This document shows, piece by piece, positions 1 through 8,954 of a DNA stretch of 64,000 nucleotides. This DNA comes from Microbacterium oryzae (GTDB taxonomy: Bacteria; Actinomycetota; Actinomycetes; Actinomycetales; Microbacteriaceae), in the NCBI RefSeq assembly GCF_030406385.1, contig NZ_JAUEPM010000002.1, forward strand, positions 1-64,000. The letters run 5' to 3'. A program made the position numbers and the translations under genes. The notes under the pieces were generated by a model. It saw only the letters and a list, made by a program, of their open reading frames with translations. It had not been told where the DNA came from and did not search any database. How positions within the stretch are numbered: position 1 is the stretch's first letter; every line of letters begins with the position of its first letter.

Positions 1-702
1 GAGGGCACGATCCCGGAGGGGACCACGTTCCCGCTTCCGGACACCGCGACCGACGGTGACTACACGCTCGAGGCTCGCGACCCGGCGGTGAGCGACGAAC
101 CCGTCGCAACCGACGACCTCGTCGTCGGTGCTGCGGCTCAGTCGGTCGTCGGAACGGACCCTGCCTACGCGGGGCTCGACCTGCCGATCTCGGGTGACGG
201 CTGGCCGGCCGGCTCGACGGTGACGGTGACCCTCGAGGACGAAGAGGGCAATGTCATGGCTGGTCCTGCGGAGGTCGAAACGGATGAGACCGGCTCCTTC
301 CCCGCCGACGCGGTGCTGCCGCTGGGTGGTGACGTCGATGCCGGTGACTACACGCTGGTGGCTGTGAGCGGTGACCTCGAGGCGGCGGATGCGCAGCCGG
401 TGTTCGCGCCGACGGTGGCGGCGGATGACCCCGCCGAGCCGGGCACGGACGTACCCGTGACGGGTGAGGGCTTCCCGCCGAGCACCGACATCGAGCTGGT
501 CGTGGTCGACGACGAGGGCAACCCCGTCGAGAACGCCGATGGCAACCCGGTCGTCGTGACCTTCACGTCGACGCCGGAGGGCACGATCCCGGAGGGGACC
601 ACGTTCCCGCTTCCGGACACCGCGACCGACGGTGACTACACGCTCGAGGCTCGCGACCCGGCGGTGAGCGACGAACCCGTCGCAACCGACGACCTCGTCG
701 TC
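1..702 (+). repeat. 126-bp perfect direct repeat inside the surface-protein gene
   Basis: Bases 1-126 recur at 577-702, offset by 576 bp (192 codons), with no difference that I can see. The copies encode the same segment, from EGTIPEGTTFPLPDT to DDLVV. Identity at silent sites implies recent duplication or gene conversion. The first copy touches the window edge, so the repeat may be longer and may have further copies to the left. Confidence 0.85.
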
Positions 703-2544
703 GTCTCGGACGCGGACGTCGAGGCGAACGCCAATGCTTCGGCTTCTGCTGGGGCGTCGGCCGACGCTGATGACGACAGCAACGCGTCGGCTCAGGCCGC
801 TGCGCAGGCTGCTGCTCAGGCTGACGCTTCGACGGCTGCGACTGCTGCGGCAAACGCGGACGCGACGGCTGCTGCTTCGTCGGCGGCGAACGCGGATGCG
901 TCGAGCGATGCGTCGACGGATGTCTCCTCGGAGGCGAACGCTTCGGCGCAGGCGGCTGCTCAGGCGGCGTCGAACGCTGACGCGTCGTCGGCTTCGAACG
1001 CGGACGCGTCGTCGGCTGCGGAGGGCGATGCGTCGGCTGCGGCTGCTGCGGCGTCCAACGCGGACTCCTCGTCGGATGCGTCCTCGGCGGCGGCATCGAA
1101 TGCCGACGGCTCTGCCGATGGTGACGACACGCAGGCCGACACGGCTGCCGATGCGGATGCTGACCAGAACGCCAACGCTTCGGCGTCGGCCGCGGCCTCG
1201 GCGAACGCTGATGACGACAGCAACGCGTCGGCTCAGGCCGCTGCGCAGGCTGCTGCTCAGGCTGACGCTTCGACGGCTGCGACTGCTGCGGCAAACGCGG
1301 ACGCGACGGCTGCTGCTTCGTCGGCGGCGAACGCGGATGCGTCGAGCGATGCGTCGACGGATGTCTCCTCGGAGGCGAACGCTTCGGCGCAGGCGGCTGC
1401 TCAGGCGGCGTCCAACGCTGACGCGTCGTCGGCTTCGAACGCGGACGCGTCGTCGGCTGCAGAGGGCGATGCGTCGGCTGCGGCTGCTGCGGCGTCCAAC
1501 GCGGACTCCTCGTCGGATGCCTCCTCGGCGGCGGCAGGAAACGCTGACGGTGCTGCAGATGGCTCGGACGACACGGCGGACGCGGACGCGAACGGCGACG
1601 ACTCCCAGGCCGATACGGCCGCGGACAGCGATGCCAACGCGAATGCGTCGGCTTCGGCTGCCGCGTCGGCCAACGCCGATGACGACAGCAACGCGTCGGC
1701 TCAGGTCGCAGCACAGGCTGCTGCTCAGGCTGACGCTTCGACGGCTGCGACTGCTGCGGCAAACGCGGACGCGACGGCTGCTGCTTCGTCGGCGGCGAAC
1801 GCGGATGCGTCGAGCGATGCGTCGACGGATGTCTCCTCGGAGGCGAACGCTTCGGCGCAGGCGGCTGCTCAGGCGGCGTCGAACGCTGACGCGTCGTCGG
1901 CTTCCAACGCGGACGCGTCGTCGGCTGCGGAGGGCGATGCGTCGGCTGCGGCTGCTGCGGCGTCCAACGCGGACTCCTCGTCGGATGCGTCCTCGACGGC
2001 GGCAGGAAACGCGGACGGCGGTGCCGACGGCTCGAACGTCGACTCGTCTTCGACCGCGGATTCGTCCTCGAACGCCGACTCGTCGGCGGACGGCGGCGAT
2101 GACTCCTCGAACGCGACGTCCTCGTCGAACGCCGACGGGTCGAGCGACGGCGACAGCGGCATCTCGATGTCGCTGAAGCTCGAGCGCCGCATGGTCGGGG
2201 AGCAGCAGACCGCCTACGGTCACGGCTTCGAGCCGGGTGAGAAGGTCGCGGCGACCATGTACTCGACGCCGCAGGACCTCGGCACGCAGATCGCCGACGA
2301 AAACGGCGACGTGACCTTCACGTGGACCATCGCGGCCGGGACGTCGCTGGGTGAGCACCGCGTGGAGCTCGTCGGCGCGACCTCCGGGTCGGTGGACGAC
2401 ACCTTCGAGGTCTACGCCCGCGAGGGTCAGCTGTCGCCCACGGGCGGCGACCTGAGCGCACCGCTCGGCGGTCTGGCCGTCGCGATGCTCCTCGGAAGCG
2501 CGGCCATCTGGCTCGCGCTCCGGCGACGAGAAGCGAGCGTCTGA
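1..2544 (+). CDS. Repetitive LxxTG-anchored surface protein (5' end outside window)
   Basis: The frame is open from base 1, so the N-terminus and signal peptide lie upstream; 847 residues are visible. Residues 1-235 hold Ig-like repeats (patterns such as DVPVTGEGFPPSTDIELVV and DGDYTLEARDP). Residues ~240-710 are almost only Ala, Ser, Asn and Asp (NADASS, NASAQAAAQAA) in three long near-identical copies. A last beta-type domain (~720-805) precedes a sorting signal: LSPTGG, a hydrophobic stretch and a basic tail (RRREASV). LSPTG resembles the LAxTG-type motif of actinobacterial class E sortases (family knowledge). I infer a wall-attached stalk or adhesin; the acidic, Ser/Asn-rich repeats could be glycosylated. 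Substrate or partner is unknown. Confidence 0.8.
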   Translation, partial: EGTIPEGTTFPLPDTATDGDYTLEARDPAVSDEPVATDDLVVGAAAQSVVGTDPAYAGLDLPISGDGWPAGSTVTVTLEDEEGNVMAGPAEVETDETGSFPADAVLPLGGDVDAGDYTLVAVSGDLEAADAQPVFAPTVAADDPAEPGTDVPVTGEGFPPSTDIELVVVDDEGNPVENADGNPVVVTFTSTPEGTIPEGTTFPLPDTATDGDYTLEARDPAVSDEPVATDDLVVVSDADVEANANASASAGASADADDDSNASAQAAAQAAAQADASTAATAAANADATAAASSAANADASSDASTDVSSEANASAQAAAQAASNADASSASNADASSAAEGDASAAAAAASNADSSSDASSAAASNADGSADGDDTQADTAADADADQNANASASAAASANADDDSNASAQAAAQAAAQADASTAATAAANADATAAASSAANADASSDASTDVSSEANASAQAAAQAASNADASSASNADASSAAEGDASAAAAAASNADSSSDASSAAAGNADGAADGSDDTADADANGDDSQADTAADSDANANASASAAASANADDDSNASAQVAAQAAAQADASTAATAAANADATAAASSAANADASSDASTDVSSEANASAQAAAQAASNADASSASNADASSAAEGDASAAAAAASNADSSSDASSTAAGNADGGADGSNVDSSSTADSSSNADSSADGGDDSSNATSSSNADGSSDGDSGISMSLKLERRMVGEQQTAYGHGFEPGEKVAATMYSTPQDLGTQIADENGDVTFTWTIAAGTSLGEHRVELVGATSGSVDDTFEVYAREGQLSPTGGDLSAPLGGLAVAMLLGSAAIWLALRRREASV
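766..2000 (+). repeat. Three long Ser/Ala/Asn/Asp-coding repeats
   Basis: Units of about 320 bp begin near 766, 1207 and 1675 (spacings ~441 and ~468 bp). They are nearly identical in DNA, including silent positions, and differ mostly in the linkers (DDTQADTAADAD, GDDSQADTAADSD). Each encodes the same ~107-residue low-complexity block. The structure is prone to copy-number change and to assembly collapse. Confidence 0.85.
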
Positions 2545-2557
2545 TCCAGGCGTGACT

Positions 2558-2592
2558 CGGGTGCCTCGAGCGCGATCCGCTCGAGGCACCCG
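2558..2592 (+). terminator. Hairpin after the surface-protein gene
   Basis: Perfect 15-bp inverted repeat (2558-2572 and 2578-2592, arms CGGGTGCCTCGAGCG and its complement, 5-nt loop) 14 bp after the stop. There is no T-run, as is usual for GC-rich actinobacterial terminators. Confidence 0.7.
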
Positions 2593-2610
2593 GTAACCTT
2601 TCAGGAAATC

Positions 2611-2647
2611 GACGGTGCCCCGGTGATCACCTCACCGGGGCATCGTC
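2611..2647 (+). other. Strong hairpin in the leader of the DUF5819 gene
   Basis: Arms 2611-2626 and 2632-2647 form 16 pairs including one G:U, with a 5-nt loop. It covers the most upstream possible GTG start (2623) of the next gene and argues for the downstream start at 2683. It could be a second terminator or an mRNA leader structure. Confidence 0.5.
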
Positions 2648-2682
2648 GGTTCGCAGAACTTCCGGCTTCTGGAGGCCTCTCG

Positions 2683-3432
2683 GTGCCCGATAAGACCCTT
2701 CCGCGTCGTCGCGTCGTCACCCGCGTCGTCATGGTGCTCGCCGTCGCCGTCACGGCCTGGCACGTGCTCGCGTCATTTCTGTGGATCGCGCCCTATTCGC
2801 CGCTCCGTGAGGTCGTCGGGCAGAAGGCGCTTTCGGCGTACATGCTCCCCGTCTTCGGGCAGTCCTGGAGCGTGTTCGCTCCCGAGCCGATCAACGGCGA
2901 CTACCGCTTCGAGGTCCGTGCGCTTGTCGACGGCGAGGAGACGGAGTGGGTCAGCGCGAGCGATGTCGAACTGTCGATGATCCGGTACCACCTCTTCACG
3001 CCCCGTGCGGGCATCCAGGCGATGGACGTCTCAAGCCAGTTCAAGGGCGCCTGGGCGGACTTGAACGAGGACCAGCAGGCTGTCGCCGAGCTCAACTACT
3101 TCAAGGACGCGTGGGAGGACCGGATGGCCGAGGCCATGATCGCGTATGGCGACGAGGACGTCGTCGCGAACTACGTCGACCAAGAGCATCGCGCCACTGC
3201 GTACGCCACGCAGGTGGCCTACGCGATCTGGGGAGACGACGTGGAACGGGTCCAGTTCCGGGCGACGCGACAGAACGTCATCCCGTTCGAAGACCGTCAC
3301 GACCCCGAAGCAGAGCGCCCGGCCATCCAGTACTCGCCGACCGGATGGCGCGCGCTGGTCATCGAGGATGGCCAGTCGCAGGAGGCGTTCGCCGACGTCT
3401 TCCGCCGCGCGTACGAGCGGATGGGCGAGTGA
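2683..3432 (+). CDS. DUF5819 family membrane-anchored protein
   Basis: 249 residues. An N-terminal membrane segment (about residues 10-32, after the basic PRRRVVTR) is followed by a soluble domain containing the block FGQSWSVFAPEPINGDYRFEV, typical of DUF5819 (family recognition). I chose GTG 2683 because GGAGG lies 7 nt upstream; the longer frame from GTG 2623 would begin inside a strong hairpin. The stop overlaps the start of the HTTM gene (GTGA), so the two are co-translated. DUF5819 and HTTM genes commonly pair in actinobacteria. The biochemical role is unknown. Confidence 0.8.
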   Translation: MPDKTLPRRRVVTRVVMVLAVAVTAWHVLASFLWIAPYSPLREVVGQKALSAYMLPVFGQSWSVFAPEPINGDYRFEVRALVDGEETEWVSASDVELSMIRYHLFTPRAGIQAMDVSSQFKGAWADLNEDQQAVAELNYFKDAWEDRMAEAMIAYGDEDVVANYVDQEHRATAYATQVAYAIWGDDVERVQFRATRQNVIPFEDRHDPEAERPAIQYSPTGWRALVIEDGQSQEAFADVFRRAYERMGE

Positions 3433-4568
3433 GCGGCCGCACGACGGCGAGCGCCGTCGCCGCGCGGGCGCCCCGCGCCATGGCTCGGCTCCTCGTCGAG
3501 CTCTGGCGCATCGTCGCGGGAGCGGTTCGGGGGGTGTGGCTGTTCGGAGAGTCCTGGCTGCTGGATTCGAAGAAGTCGCTCTACGGGATCGCCGTCACCC
3601 GCATCCTGCTCGGTCTCACCGGCATCGGCCTGCTGCTCACGAACTTCTCGAGCCGCCTCTACACCTTCGGGTCCGGCTCCGCGTGGAACGGCGAGGCGGC
3701 GGAGCCGGTCAGCGAGTTCCCGAAGATCTGGCTCTTCAGCTGGTTCGACCGGGTGCGACTGGACGACACCCTGTTCACCGTGCTCTACCTCGTCCTTCTC
3801 GCCCTCGCGGTGCTCTTCACGATCGGATGGCGCTTCAAGGTCGTCCTGCCGGTCTACTTCGTCCTGTGGATCAGCTTCATCGAGATGAACGACGCCGTCG
3901 GCGACCAGGGCGACAACATGTACCGGATCGTCCTGCTCCTGCTCTTCTTCGCCGACCCCGCCGCGCGCTGGTCCCTCGATGCGCGCCGCCGCGCGCGAAA
4001 CGGGGATCGAACCATCCTGCCCCGCGAGATCAGCACCCTTCTGCACAATCTCGCGCTCGTCGCGTTGACCGCCCAGGTGTGCTTCGTCTACGCCTCGGGC
4101 GGTCTGTACAAGGCGGGCGGCGAGCCGTGGTCGGGCGGGTACGCGGTCTACGCGCCGCTCATGACGGAGCGGTTCGGCACGTGGCCGGTGCTCAGCGATC
4201 TCGTGACGGCGTGGGGGCCCGCGGTGACGATCGCGAGCTGGGGCTCGATCATCCTGCAGATCGCCTTCCCCTTCATGCTGCTGTCGCGCCCGACGCGCAT
4301 CATCGCGCTCTTCGGCATCATGAGCTTCCACATCGGCATCGGGGTCCTCATGGGCCTGCCGTGGTTCTCGCTGGCGATGATCGGCATCGACTTCATCTTC
4401 ATCCGCGATCGCACCTGGCGGCGTGCGCTCGAACTCGTGCGCACGAGCTTCCGCGAGGAGCCCCGACCGGGCGATATGTCGTCGACAGACAACGCTCTCG
4501 ACGACCGTGACGATGCGGACCTGTCCGGTCGGGACAAATCATCTGCGAGGGTGTTGTCGAAGGCCTAA
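3429..4568 (+). CDS. HTTM-domain polytopic membrane protein
   Basis: 379 residues with several hydrophobic segments (e.g. VTRILLGLTGIGLLLTNFSS; VLYLVLLALAVLFTIGW; FMLLSRPTRIIALFGIMSFH). The layout, including FHIGIGVLMGLPWFSLAMIG near the C-terminus, fits the HTTM family, related to vitamin-K-dependent gamma-carboxylases. GTG 3429 overlaps the DUF5819 stop by 4 bp. The related carboxylases modify proteins in the membrane, but no substrate is known for bacterial HTTM pairs. A joint function with the DUF5819 partner is likely by context. Confidence 0.8.
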   Translation: MSGRTTASAVAARAPRAMARLLVELWRIVAGAVRGVWLFGESWLLDSKKSLYGIAVTRILLGLTGIGLLLTNFSSRLYTFGSGSAWNGEAAEPVSEFPKIWLFSWFDRVRLDDTLFTVLYLVLLALAVLFTIGWRFKVVLPVYFVLWISFIEMNDAVGDQGDNMYRIVLLLLFFADPAARWSLDARRRARNGDRTILPREISTLLHNLALVALTAQVCFVYASGGLYKAGGEPWSGGYAVYAPLMTERFGTWPVLSDLVTAWGPAVTIASWGSIILQIAFPFMLLSRPTRIIALFGIMSFHIGIGVLMGLPWFSLAMIGIDFIFIRDRTWRRALELVRTSFREEPRPGDMSSTDNALDDRDDADLSGRDKSSARVLSKA

Positions 4569-4610
4569 CGTGGAGACCATCCTTCCCACCCCGTAGAAGA
4601 GGTGTGACTC

Positions 4611-6677
4611 ATGGTCGACACAGTCGTTCGCCCCGTCCAGCCCAGCACGCGCCCGGTCGCCGCTGAGGCCGACGACGCCCGCATCGACATCTCCCGCGTC
4701 AATCGGATGCTGCTCGGCACCTGGGCGGAGATCCGGCTCGAAGCCCGCGAGATGATCAAGGACTCCGCGTTCTGGCGGATCGACGGCCTCAGCCACCACG
4801 CGCACCGCGAGCGGGTGCTCGATCAGACGCAGCGTCTCGCCGATCTGGGGGCGGGAGCGCGCGCCTACCCGCTCGAGTACGGCGGGAGCAACACCAACGG
4901 CGGCAACCTCGCCGGCTTCGAGGAACTGGTCCTCGCCGACCCCAGCCTGCAGATCAAGTCGGGCGTGCAGTGGGGCCTCTTCGGCAGCGCCGTTCTGCAG
5001 CTGGGCACCCAGAAGCACCACGACCGGTGGCTGCGCGACATCATGAGCTTGAAGATCCCGGGCGCCTTCGCGATGACCGAGACCGGACACGGCTCGGATG
5101 TCCAGTCGATCGGCACGACGGCGACCTACGACCCTGAGACGGAAGAGTTCGTCATTCACACGCCGTTCCGCGGGGCGTGGAAGGAGTACCTGGGAAACGC
5201 CGCGGTGCACGGGAAGGCCGCGACGGTGTTCGCGCAGCTCATCTCCCGCGGCGTCGACTACGGGGTGCACTGCTTCTTCGTGCCCATCCGCGACGAGCAG
5301 GGCGTCTTCCTGCCCGGCGTCGGCGGCGAGGACGACGGCGTCAAGGGCGGGCTCAATGGCATCGACAACGGACGACTTCACTTCGACCGCGTGCGCGTCC
5401 CGCGGGAGAACCTGCTGAACCGGTACGGCGACGTCGCACCGGACGGCACCTACACCAGCCCGATTGCGAGCCCCGGCCGCCGTTTCTTCACGATGCTCGG
5501 CGCGCTCGTGCAGGGCAGGGTCTCGCTCGACGGCTCCGGCACGCTGGCCTCCGCGCTCGGACTGAAGATCGCCGTCACCTACGGCAACGAGCGCCGGCAG
5601 TTCGACAGCGGCAGCGGCACGGGGGAGACGGTGCTGCTGGACTACGGCAAGCACCGCCGCCGCCTCCTGCCGCTCCTCGCCACCACGTACGCGCAGTCGT
5701 TCGCGCACGACGAGCTGCTGGTGAAGTTCGACGGCGTCTTCAGCGGCGAGGCCGACACCGACGAGAACCGGCAAGACCTCGAGACGCTGGCGGCGGCGCT
5801 GAAGCCGCTGTCGACATGGCATGCCCTCGCGACCCTGCAGGAATGCCGCGAGGCCTGCGGCGGCGCGGGCTACATGGCCGAGAACCGCCTCGTCACGCTC
5901 CACCAGGATCTCGACGTCTTCACGACGTTCGAGGGCGACAACAACGTCCTGCTGCAGCTCGTCGGAAAGCGCCTCCTCACCGACTACGGCGCGCAGTTCA
6001 AGGGCAAGGACGCCCGTGCCCTTGCCCGCTACGCCGTCGGCGAGACCGCGGGCAAGATCTTCCACGGTGCGGGGCTCCGCCGTCTCGGCCAGGCCGTGGC
6101 CGACCGGGGATCCACCGCCCGCTCCGTCGAGCTGGGTCTGCGCGCCGACGACCAGCAGCAGCTGCTCACCGACCGCGTGCAGCGCATGGTCGCCGATGTC
6201 GCGGGCCGCCTGCGCCTGGCGTCGCGGCTGACGCCGGCGCAGGCGAGCGACCTCTTCAACGAGAACCAGGTCGAGCTGCTGGAGGCCGCGCGCGCCCACG
6301 GTGAGCTCCTGCAGTGGGAGGCCTTCACGGATGCCCTGGGCCAGGTCGACGACGACGGCACGCGGCAGGTGCTCACCTGGCTGCGCGACCTCTTCGGCCT
6401 CAGCCTCATCGAGAAGCACCTCGCCTGGTACCTGCTGCACGGGCGCCTGTCGACGCAGCGCGCGGCCGCGGTGTCCCGGTACATCGACCGCCTCTGCGCG
6501 CGCCTCCGGCCGCACGCGCAGGACCTCGTCGACGCCTTCGGCCTCGCCCCCGAGCACGTCCGCGCGCCCATCGCCTCGGGCCGGGAGCAGGAGCGCCAGG
6601 AGGAGGCGGCCGCCTACTACGCGGCGCTGGCCGCGAGCGGCGATGCTCCCGTGAAGGAGAAGAAGCAGAAGCGCTGA
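4611..6677 (+). CDS. Acyl-CoA oxidase / acyl-CoA dehydrogenase family flavoprotein
   Basis: 688 residues, longer than the ~380-400 of ordinary acyl-CoA dehydrogenases and close to acyl-CoA oxidases. FAD and substrate motifs are visible: AFAMTETGHGSDV (~res 152-164) in the middle domain, GVKGGLNGIDNGRLHFDRVRVPR, and CGGAGYMAENRL with DVFTTFEGDNNVL (~res 417-446). The C-terminal ~200 residues form the extra helical domain of oxidases. It catalyses the first oxidation of acyl-CoA in beta-oxidation; oxygen versus electron-transfer flavoprotein as acceptor cannot be decided here. GAGG upstream supports ATG 4611. It converges on the MarR gene 13 bp away. Confidence 0.85.
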   Translation: MVDTVVRPVQPSTRPVAAEADDARIDISRVNRMLLGTWAEIRLEAREMIKDSAFWRIDGLSHHAHRERVLDQTQRLADLGAGARAYPLEYGGSNTNGGNLAGFEELVLADPSLQIKSGVQWGLFGSAVLQLGTQKHHDRWLRDIMSLKIPGAFAMTETGHGSDVQSIGTTATYDPETEEFVIHTPFRGAWKEYLGNAAVHGKAATVFAQLISRGVDYGVHCFFVPIRDEQGVFLPGVGGEDDGVKGGLNGIDNGRLHFDRVRVPRENLLNRYGDVAPDGTYTSPIASPGRRFFTMLGALVQGRVSLDGSGTLASALGLKIAVTYGNERRQFDSGSGTGETVLLDYGKHRRRLLPLLATTYAQSFAHDELLVKFDGVFSGEADTDENRQDLETLAAALKPLSTWHALATLQECREACGGAGYMAENRLVTLHQDLDVFTTFEGDNNVLLQLVGKRLLTDYGAQFKGKDARALARYAVGETAGKIFHGAGLRRLGQAVADRGSTARSVELGLRADDQQQLLTDRVQRMVADVAGRLRLASRLTPAQASDLFNENQVELLEAARAHGELLQWEAFTDALGQVDDDGTRQVLTWLRDLFGLSLIEKHLAWYLLHGRLSTQRAAAVSRYIDRLCARLRPHAQDLVDAFGLAPEHVRAPIASGREQERQEEAAAYYAALAASGDAPVKEKKQKR

Positions 6678-6690
6678 GCGCGCGACGTGC

Positions 6691-7269
6691 TCACGCTTCG
6701 GCGACGTCCGCGTCGTCGGGGTGCCTCAGGTCCTCGGCGGTCGCGACCAGCTCGTCGAGGAACCGGATGATCACCTCGCGCTCCTCGGGGGCCAATGATG
6801 CCGCGACGTCGAACCGGCGGGCGTGGATGCGGCCCACGGTCGCGCGAGCGGCGACGCTGGTCTCCTCACTGACCTCGATGGCCAGGCTGCGGCGGTCGGT
6901 CGGGTGCGGCAGGCGCCGCACGTGGCCGCCCGCGGCCAGCCGATCCAGCAGCTTCGTGGTCGAGGCCGTGGAGATGCCGAGGTGAGCGGCGATCGAGCTG
7001 GGCGTCACGACCGCGCCGTGACGCTGCGCGGCGATCAGGTAGCGCAGCGCGCGCATGTCGGTGGTGCCGAGCTTCATGTAGCGCCGCGACGCCTCGCTCA
7101 GCTCGGCCTCCGTGTCGCGCCACCTCTTCATGGCCTCGAGGACGCGGACGACCTGCGTGATCTCCTCGGCCGGAAGGTGGGCGCGCTGGACCAGCTCCTC
7201 GTCCGGGTCGACGACCCGCGGATCGAGCAGCGAGAACGGCTCCTCCGTCGGCGACTTGTCTTCAGGCAC
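6691..7269 (-). CDS. crtR: MarR-family regulator divergent from the carotenoid operon (CrtR-like)
   Basis: 192 residues with a winged helix-turn-helix (~res 60-130: LGTTDMRALRYLIAAQ, SSIAAHLGISTASTTKLLDRL, HVRRLPHPTDRRSLAIEVSE). It diverges from idi with only 75 bp between the start codons. In Corynebacterium glutamicum a MarR-type protein, CrtR, encoded divergently from the crt operon, represses it and responds to geranylgeranyl diphosphate (established for that species). Position and family suggest the same role here; the symbol is by analogy. The N-terminal ~55 residues are an extension of unknown role. Confidence 0.8.
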   Translation of the reverse strand: MPEDKSPTEEPFSLLDPRVVDPDEELVQRAHLPAEEITQVVRVLEAMKRWRDTEAELSEASRRYMKLGTTDMRALRYLIAAQRHGAVVTPSSIAAHLGISTASTTKLLDRLAAGGHVRRLPHPTDRRSLAIEVSEETSVAARATVGRIHARRFDVAASLAPEEREVIIRFLDELVATAEDLRHPDDADVAEA

Positions 7270-7290
7270 GGCTCGAGCTTACTCCTTATA

Positions 7291-7319
7291 TTGAAATCAG
7301 CTACGTTGATAGCTAGCTT
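7291..7319 (+). promoter_or_regulatory. Likely crt operon promoter with overlapping MarR operator
   Basis: TTGAAA (7291-7296) and TAGCTT (7314-7319) are 17 bp apart. Between them lies an imperfect palindrome, ATCAGCTACGTTGAT (7296-7310), and AGCTA occurs twice. The segment is AT-rich compared with its surroundings. A MarR dimer bound here would block RNA polymerase on both genes. This rests on pattern only. Confidence 0.45.
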
Positions 7320-7344
7320 GGGGAAAGATCATAAGGAGAGACGG

Positions 7345-7908
7345 ATGACGACTGCAGTCGAGCGCGTGGTGCTCCTCGACGATGAGGGGCGCTCGGTCGG
7401 CGCGGCGCCCAAGGCGACCGTCCACACCGAGAGCACGCCGCTCCACCTCGCCTTCTCCTGCCACGTCCTCGATCCACGAGGGAGGATCCTCCTCTCGCGT
7501 CGTGCGCTCTCGAAGCGCACGTGGCCGGGAACCTGGACGAACGCGTTCTGCGGCCATCCGAGCCCCTTCGAGGCGATTCCCGCCGCTCTCGAGCGGAGGG
7601 CGAAGGAGGAGCTCGGCCTCGTCCTGCGCGATGTGCGCCTGGTGCTGCCCGACTTCCGCTATCGCGCCGTGGATGCGTCGGGCATGGTCGAGAATGAGGT
7701 CTGTCCCGTCTACTTCGCGGTCGCCGACGACCAGCCGGCTCCCGCCCCGGACGAGGCGATGGACGTGAGGTGGGCGGATGCGGACGATCTGGCGACGGCG
7801 CTCGACGCGGCCCCGTGGGCGTTCAGCCCCTGGCTCGTGCTGCAGGCCAGGGAGCTCTCGCCCGGCGGCGCCATCAGCGGCGCCGCGTGGCGGGGTGCGG
7901 TGACATGA
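7345..7908 (+). CDS. idi: Isopentenyl-diphosphate delta-isomerase, type 1
   Basis: 187 residues of the Nudix-fold type 1 isomerase: WTNAFCGHPSP (catalytic Cys at residue 69), the RRAKEELGL metal site, and ENEVCPVYFA with the catalytic glutamate region. It interconverts IPP and DMAPP to prime isoprenoid synthesis. ATG 7345 follows AAGGAG by 7 nt; upstream in-frame codons run into the promoter and MarR gene. It is the first gene of the carotenoid operon and overlaps crtE by 4 bp (ATGA). A linked idi suggests flux control at the precursor step. Confidence 0.95.
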   Translation: MTTAVERVVLLDDEGRSVGAAPKATVHTESTPLHLAFSCHVLDPRGRILLSRRALSKRTWPGTWTNAFCGHPSPFEAIPAALERRAKEELGLVLRDVRLVLPDFRYRAVDASGMVENEVCPVYFAVADDQPAPAPDEAMDVRWADADDLATALDAAPWAFSPWLVLQARELSPGGAISGAAWRGAVT

Positions 7909-8954
7909 TGACGAGCGACACCATGGCACACGACGCGCTGAGCGCGATGCTCGAGACGTTCTTCGCCGAGCGGCAGGCACGCGCCGAGGAGCTCGGGCCG
8001 GCCTACGCCGCGCTCTGGCGGCGGATGGCCGAGGCCGTGCGGGGTGGGAAGCGATTGCGGCCGCGGCTGGTCCTCACCGCGCACGCCGAGCTCGGCGGCA
8101 TCGACGAGGCGGCTGCCCACACCGCGGCCGCCGCCTTCGAGCTGCTGCACACCGCTCTGCTGTTCCACGACGACCTGCTCGACGGCGACCTCGTGCGGCG
8201 CGGCAGGCCGAACCTCGCCGGCACGTTCACCGCGGAGGCGATGGATGCGGGCACGAGCGCCGACGCTGCGACCGCCTGGGGTCAGGCATCCGGGCTGCTC
8301 GCGGGGGACCTGCTGCTGAGCGCCGTCCACGCGCTCGTCGCCCGGATCGAGAGCCCCGCCCGGGTGGCCGTTCACGAGATCATCGACGACTGCCTCTTCC
8401 TCACCTCCGCGGGGGAGCACGCCGACATCGGATTCGCGCACGACACGATGCCCGCCGAGGCCGCCGACATCGTCCGCATGATGGAGCAGAAGACGGCCAG
8501 CTACTCCTTCGCGGCCCCGCTGCGCGCCGGCGCCGCACTCGCCGGCGCCGGCCCGCTCGTCGATGCCTCCCTGCAGCGGATCGGCACGCAGATGGGCTTC
8601 CTCTATCAGCTGCGCGACGACGTGCTCGGCGTCTTCGGCGTCGAGTCGCGCACGGGCAAGACCGCCCTGGGCGATCTGCGCGAGGGCAAGCGCACCCTGC
8701 TCATCGCGTTCGCCGAGGACCAGGCCGCCTGGCGCGAGGTCCGTCACCTCTTCGGTCGGCGGTCGCTGGAGGAGGAGGGCGCCGCCCTGCTGCGGAACGC
8801 GCTCGTCGCGAGCGGCGCCGCCGCCGAGATCGAGCGCGTCATTGCGGAGCAGTGCGCGATCACGCGCGCGGAGATCGCCGACGCGCCGCTTCCCGATGGC
8901 CTGCGCGAGGAGCTCGACGCCCTCACCGTGCGCTGTGCGGAGCGCGACGCATGA
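7905..8954 (+). CDS. crtE: Geranylgeranyl diphosphate synthase
   Basis: 349 residues. The first Asp-rich motif is HDDLLDGD (~res 88-95), followed by RRGRPN; the second is LRDDVLGVFG, the DDxxG form usual in actinobacterial polyprenyl synthases. GGKRLRPRLVL near residue 46 binds the IPP diphosphate. It extends DMAPP with IPP to C20 geranylgeranyl diphosphate, the substrate of CrtB. Start ATG 7905 overlaps the idi stop; ATG 7908 is also possible. The stop overlaps crtB (ATGA). Confidence 0.93.
   Translation: MMTSDTMAHDALSAMLETFFAERQARAEELGPAYAALWRRMAEAVRGGKRLRPRLVLTAHAELGGIDEAAAHTAAAAFELLHTALLFHDDLLDGDLVRRGRPNLAGTFTAEAMDAGTSADAATAWGQASGLLAGDLLLSAVHALVARIESPARVAVHEIIDDCLFLTSAGEHADIGFAHDTMPAEAADIVRMMEQKTASYSFAAPLRAGAALAGAGPLVDASLQRIGTQMGFLYQLRDDVLGVFGVESRTGKTALGDLREGKRTLLIAFAEDQAAWREVRHLFGRRSLEEEGAALLRNALVASGAAAEIERVIAEQCAITRAEIADAPLPDGLREELDALTVRCAERDA

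Noticed and set aside
734..2176. 480-codon Arg/Leu-rich frame and a Pro-rich minus frame within the surface-protein gene
   Set aside because: They are frame-shifted readings of the Ser/Ala/Asn/Asp repeats; repeat periodicity keeps all frames open.
2623..2682. Longer N-terminus of the DUF5819 protein from GTG 2623
   Set aside because: The codons fall in a strong hairpin without a ribosome site, whereas GTG 2683 has GGAGG at good spacing just before the membrane anchor.
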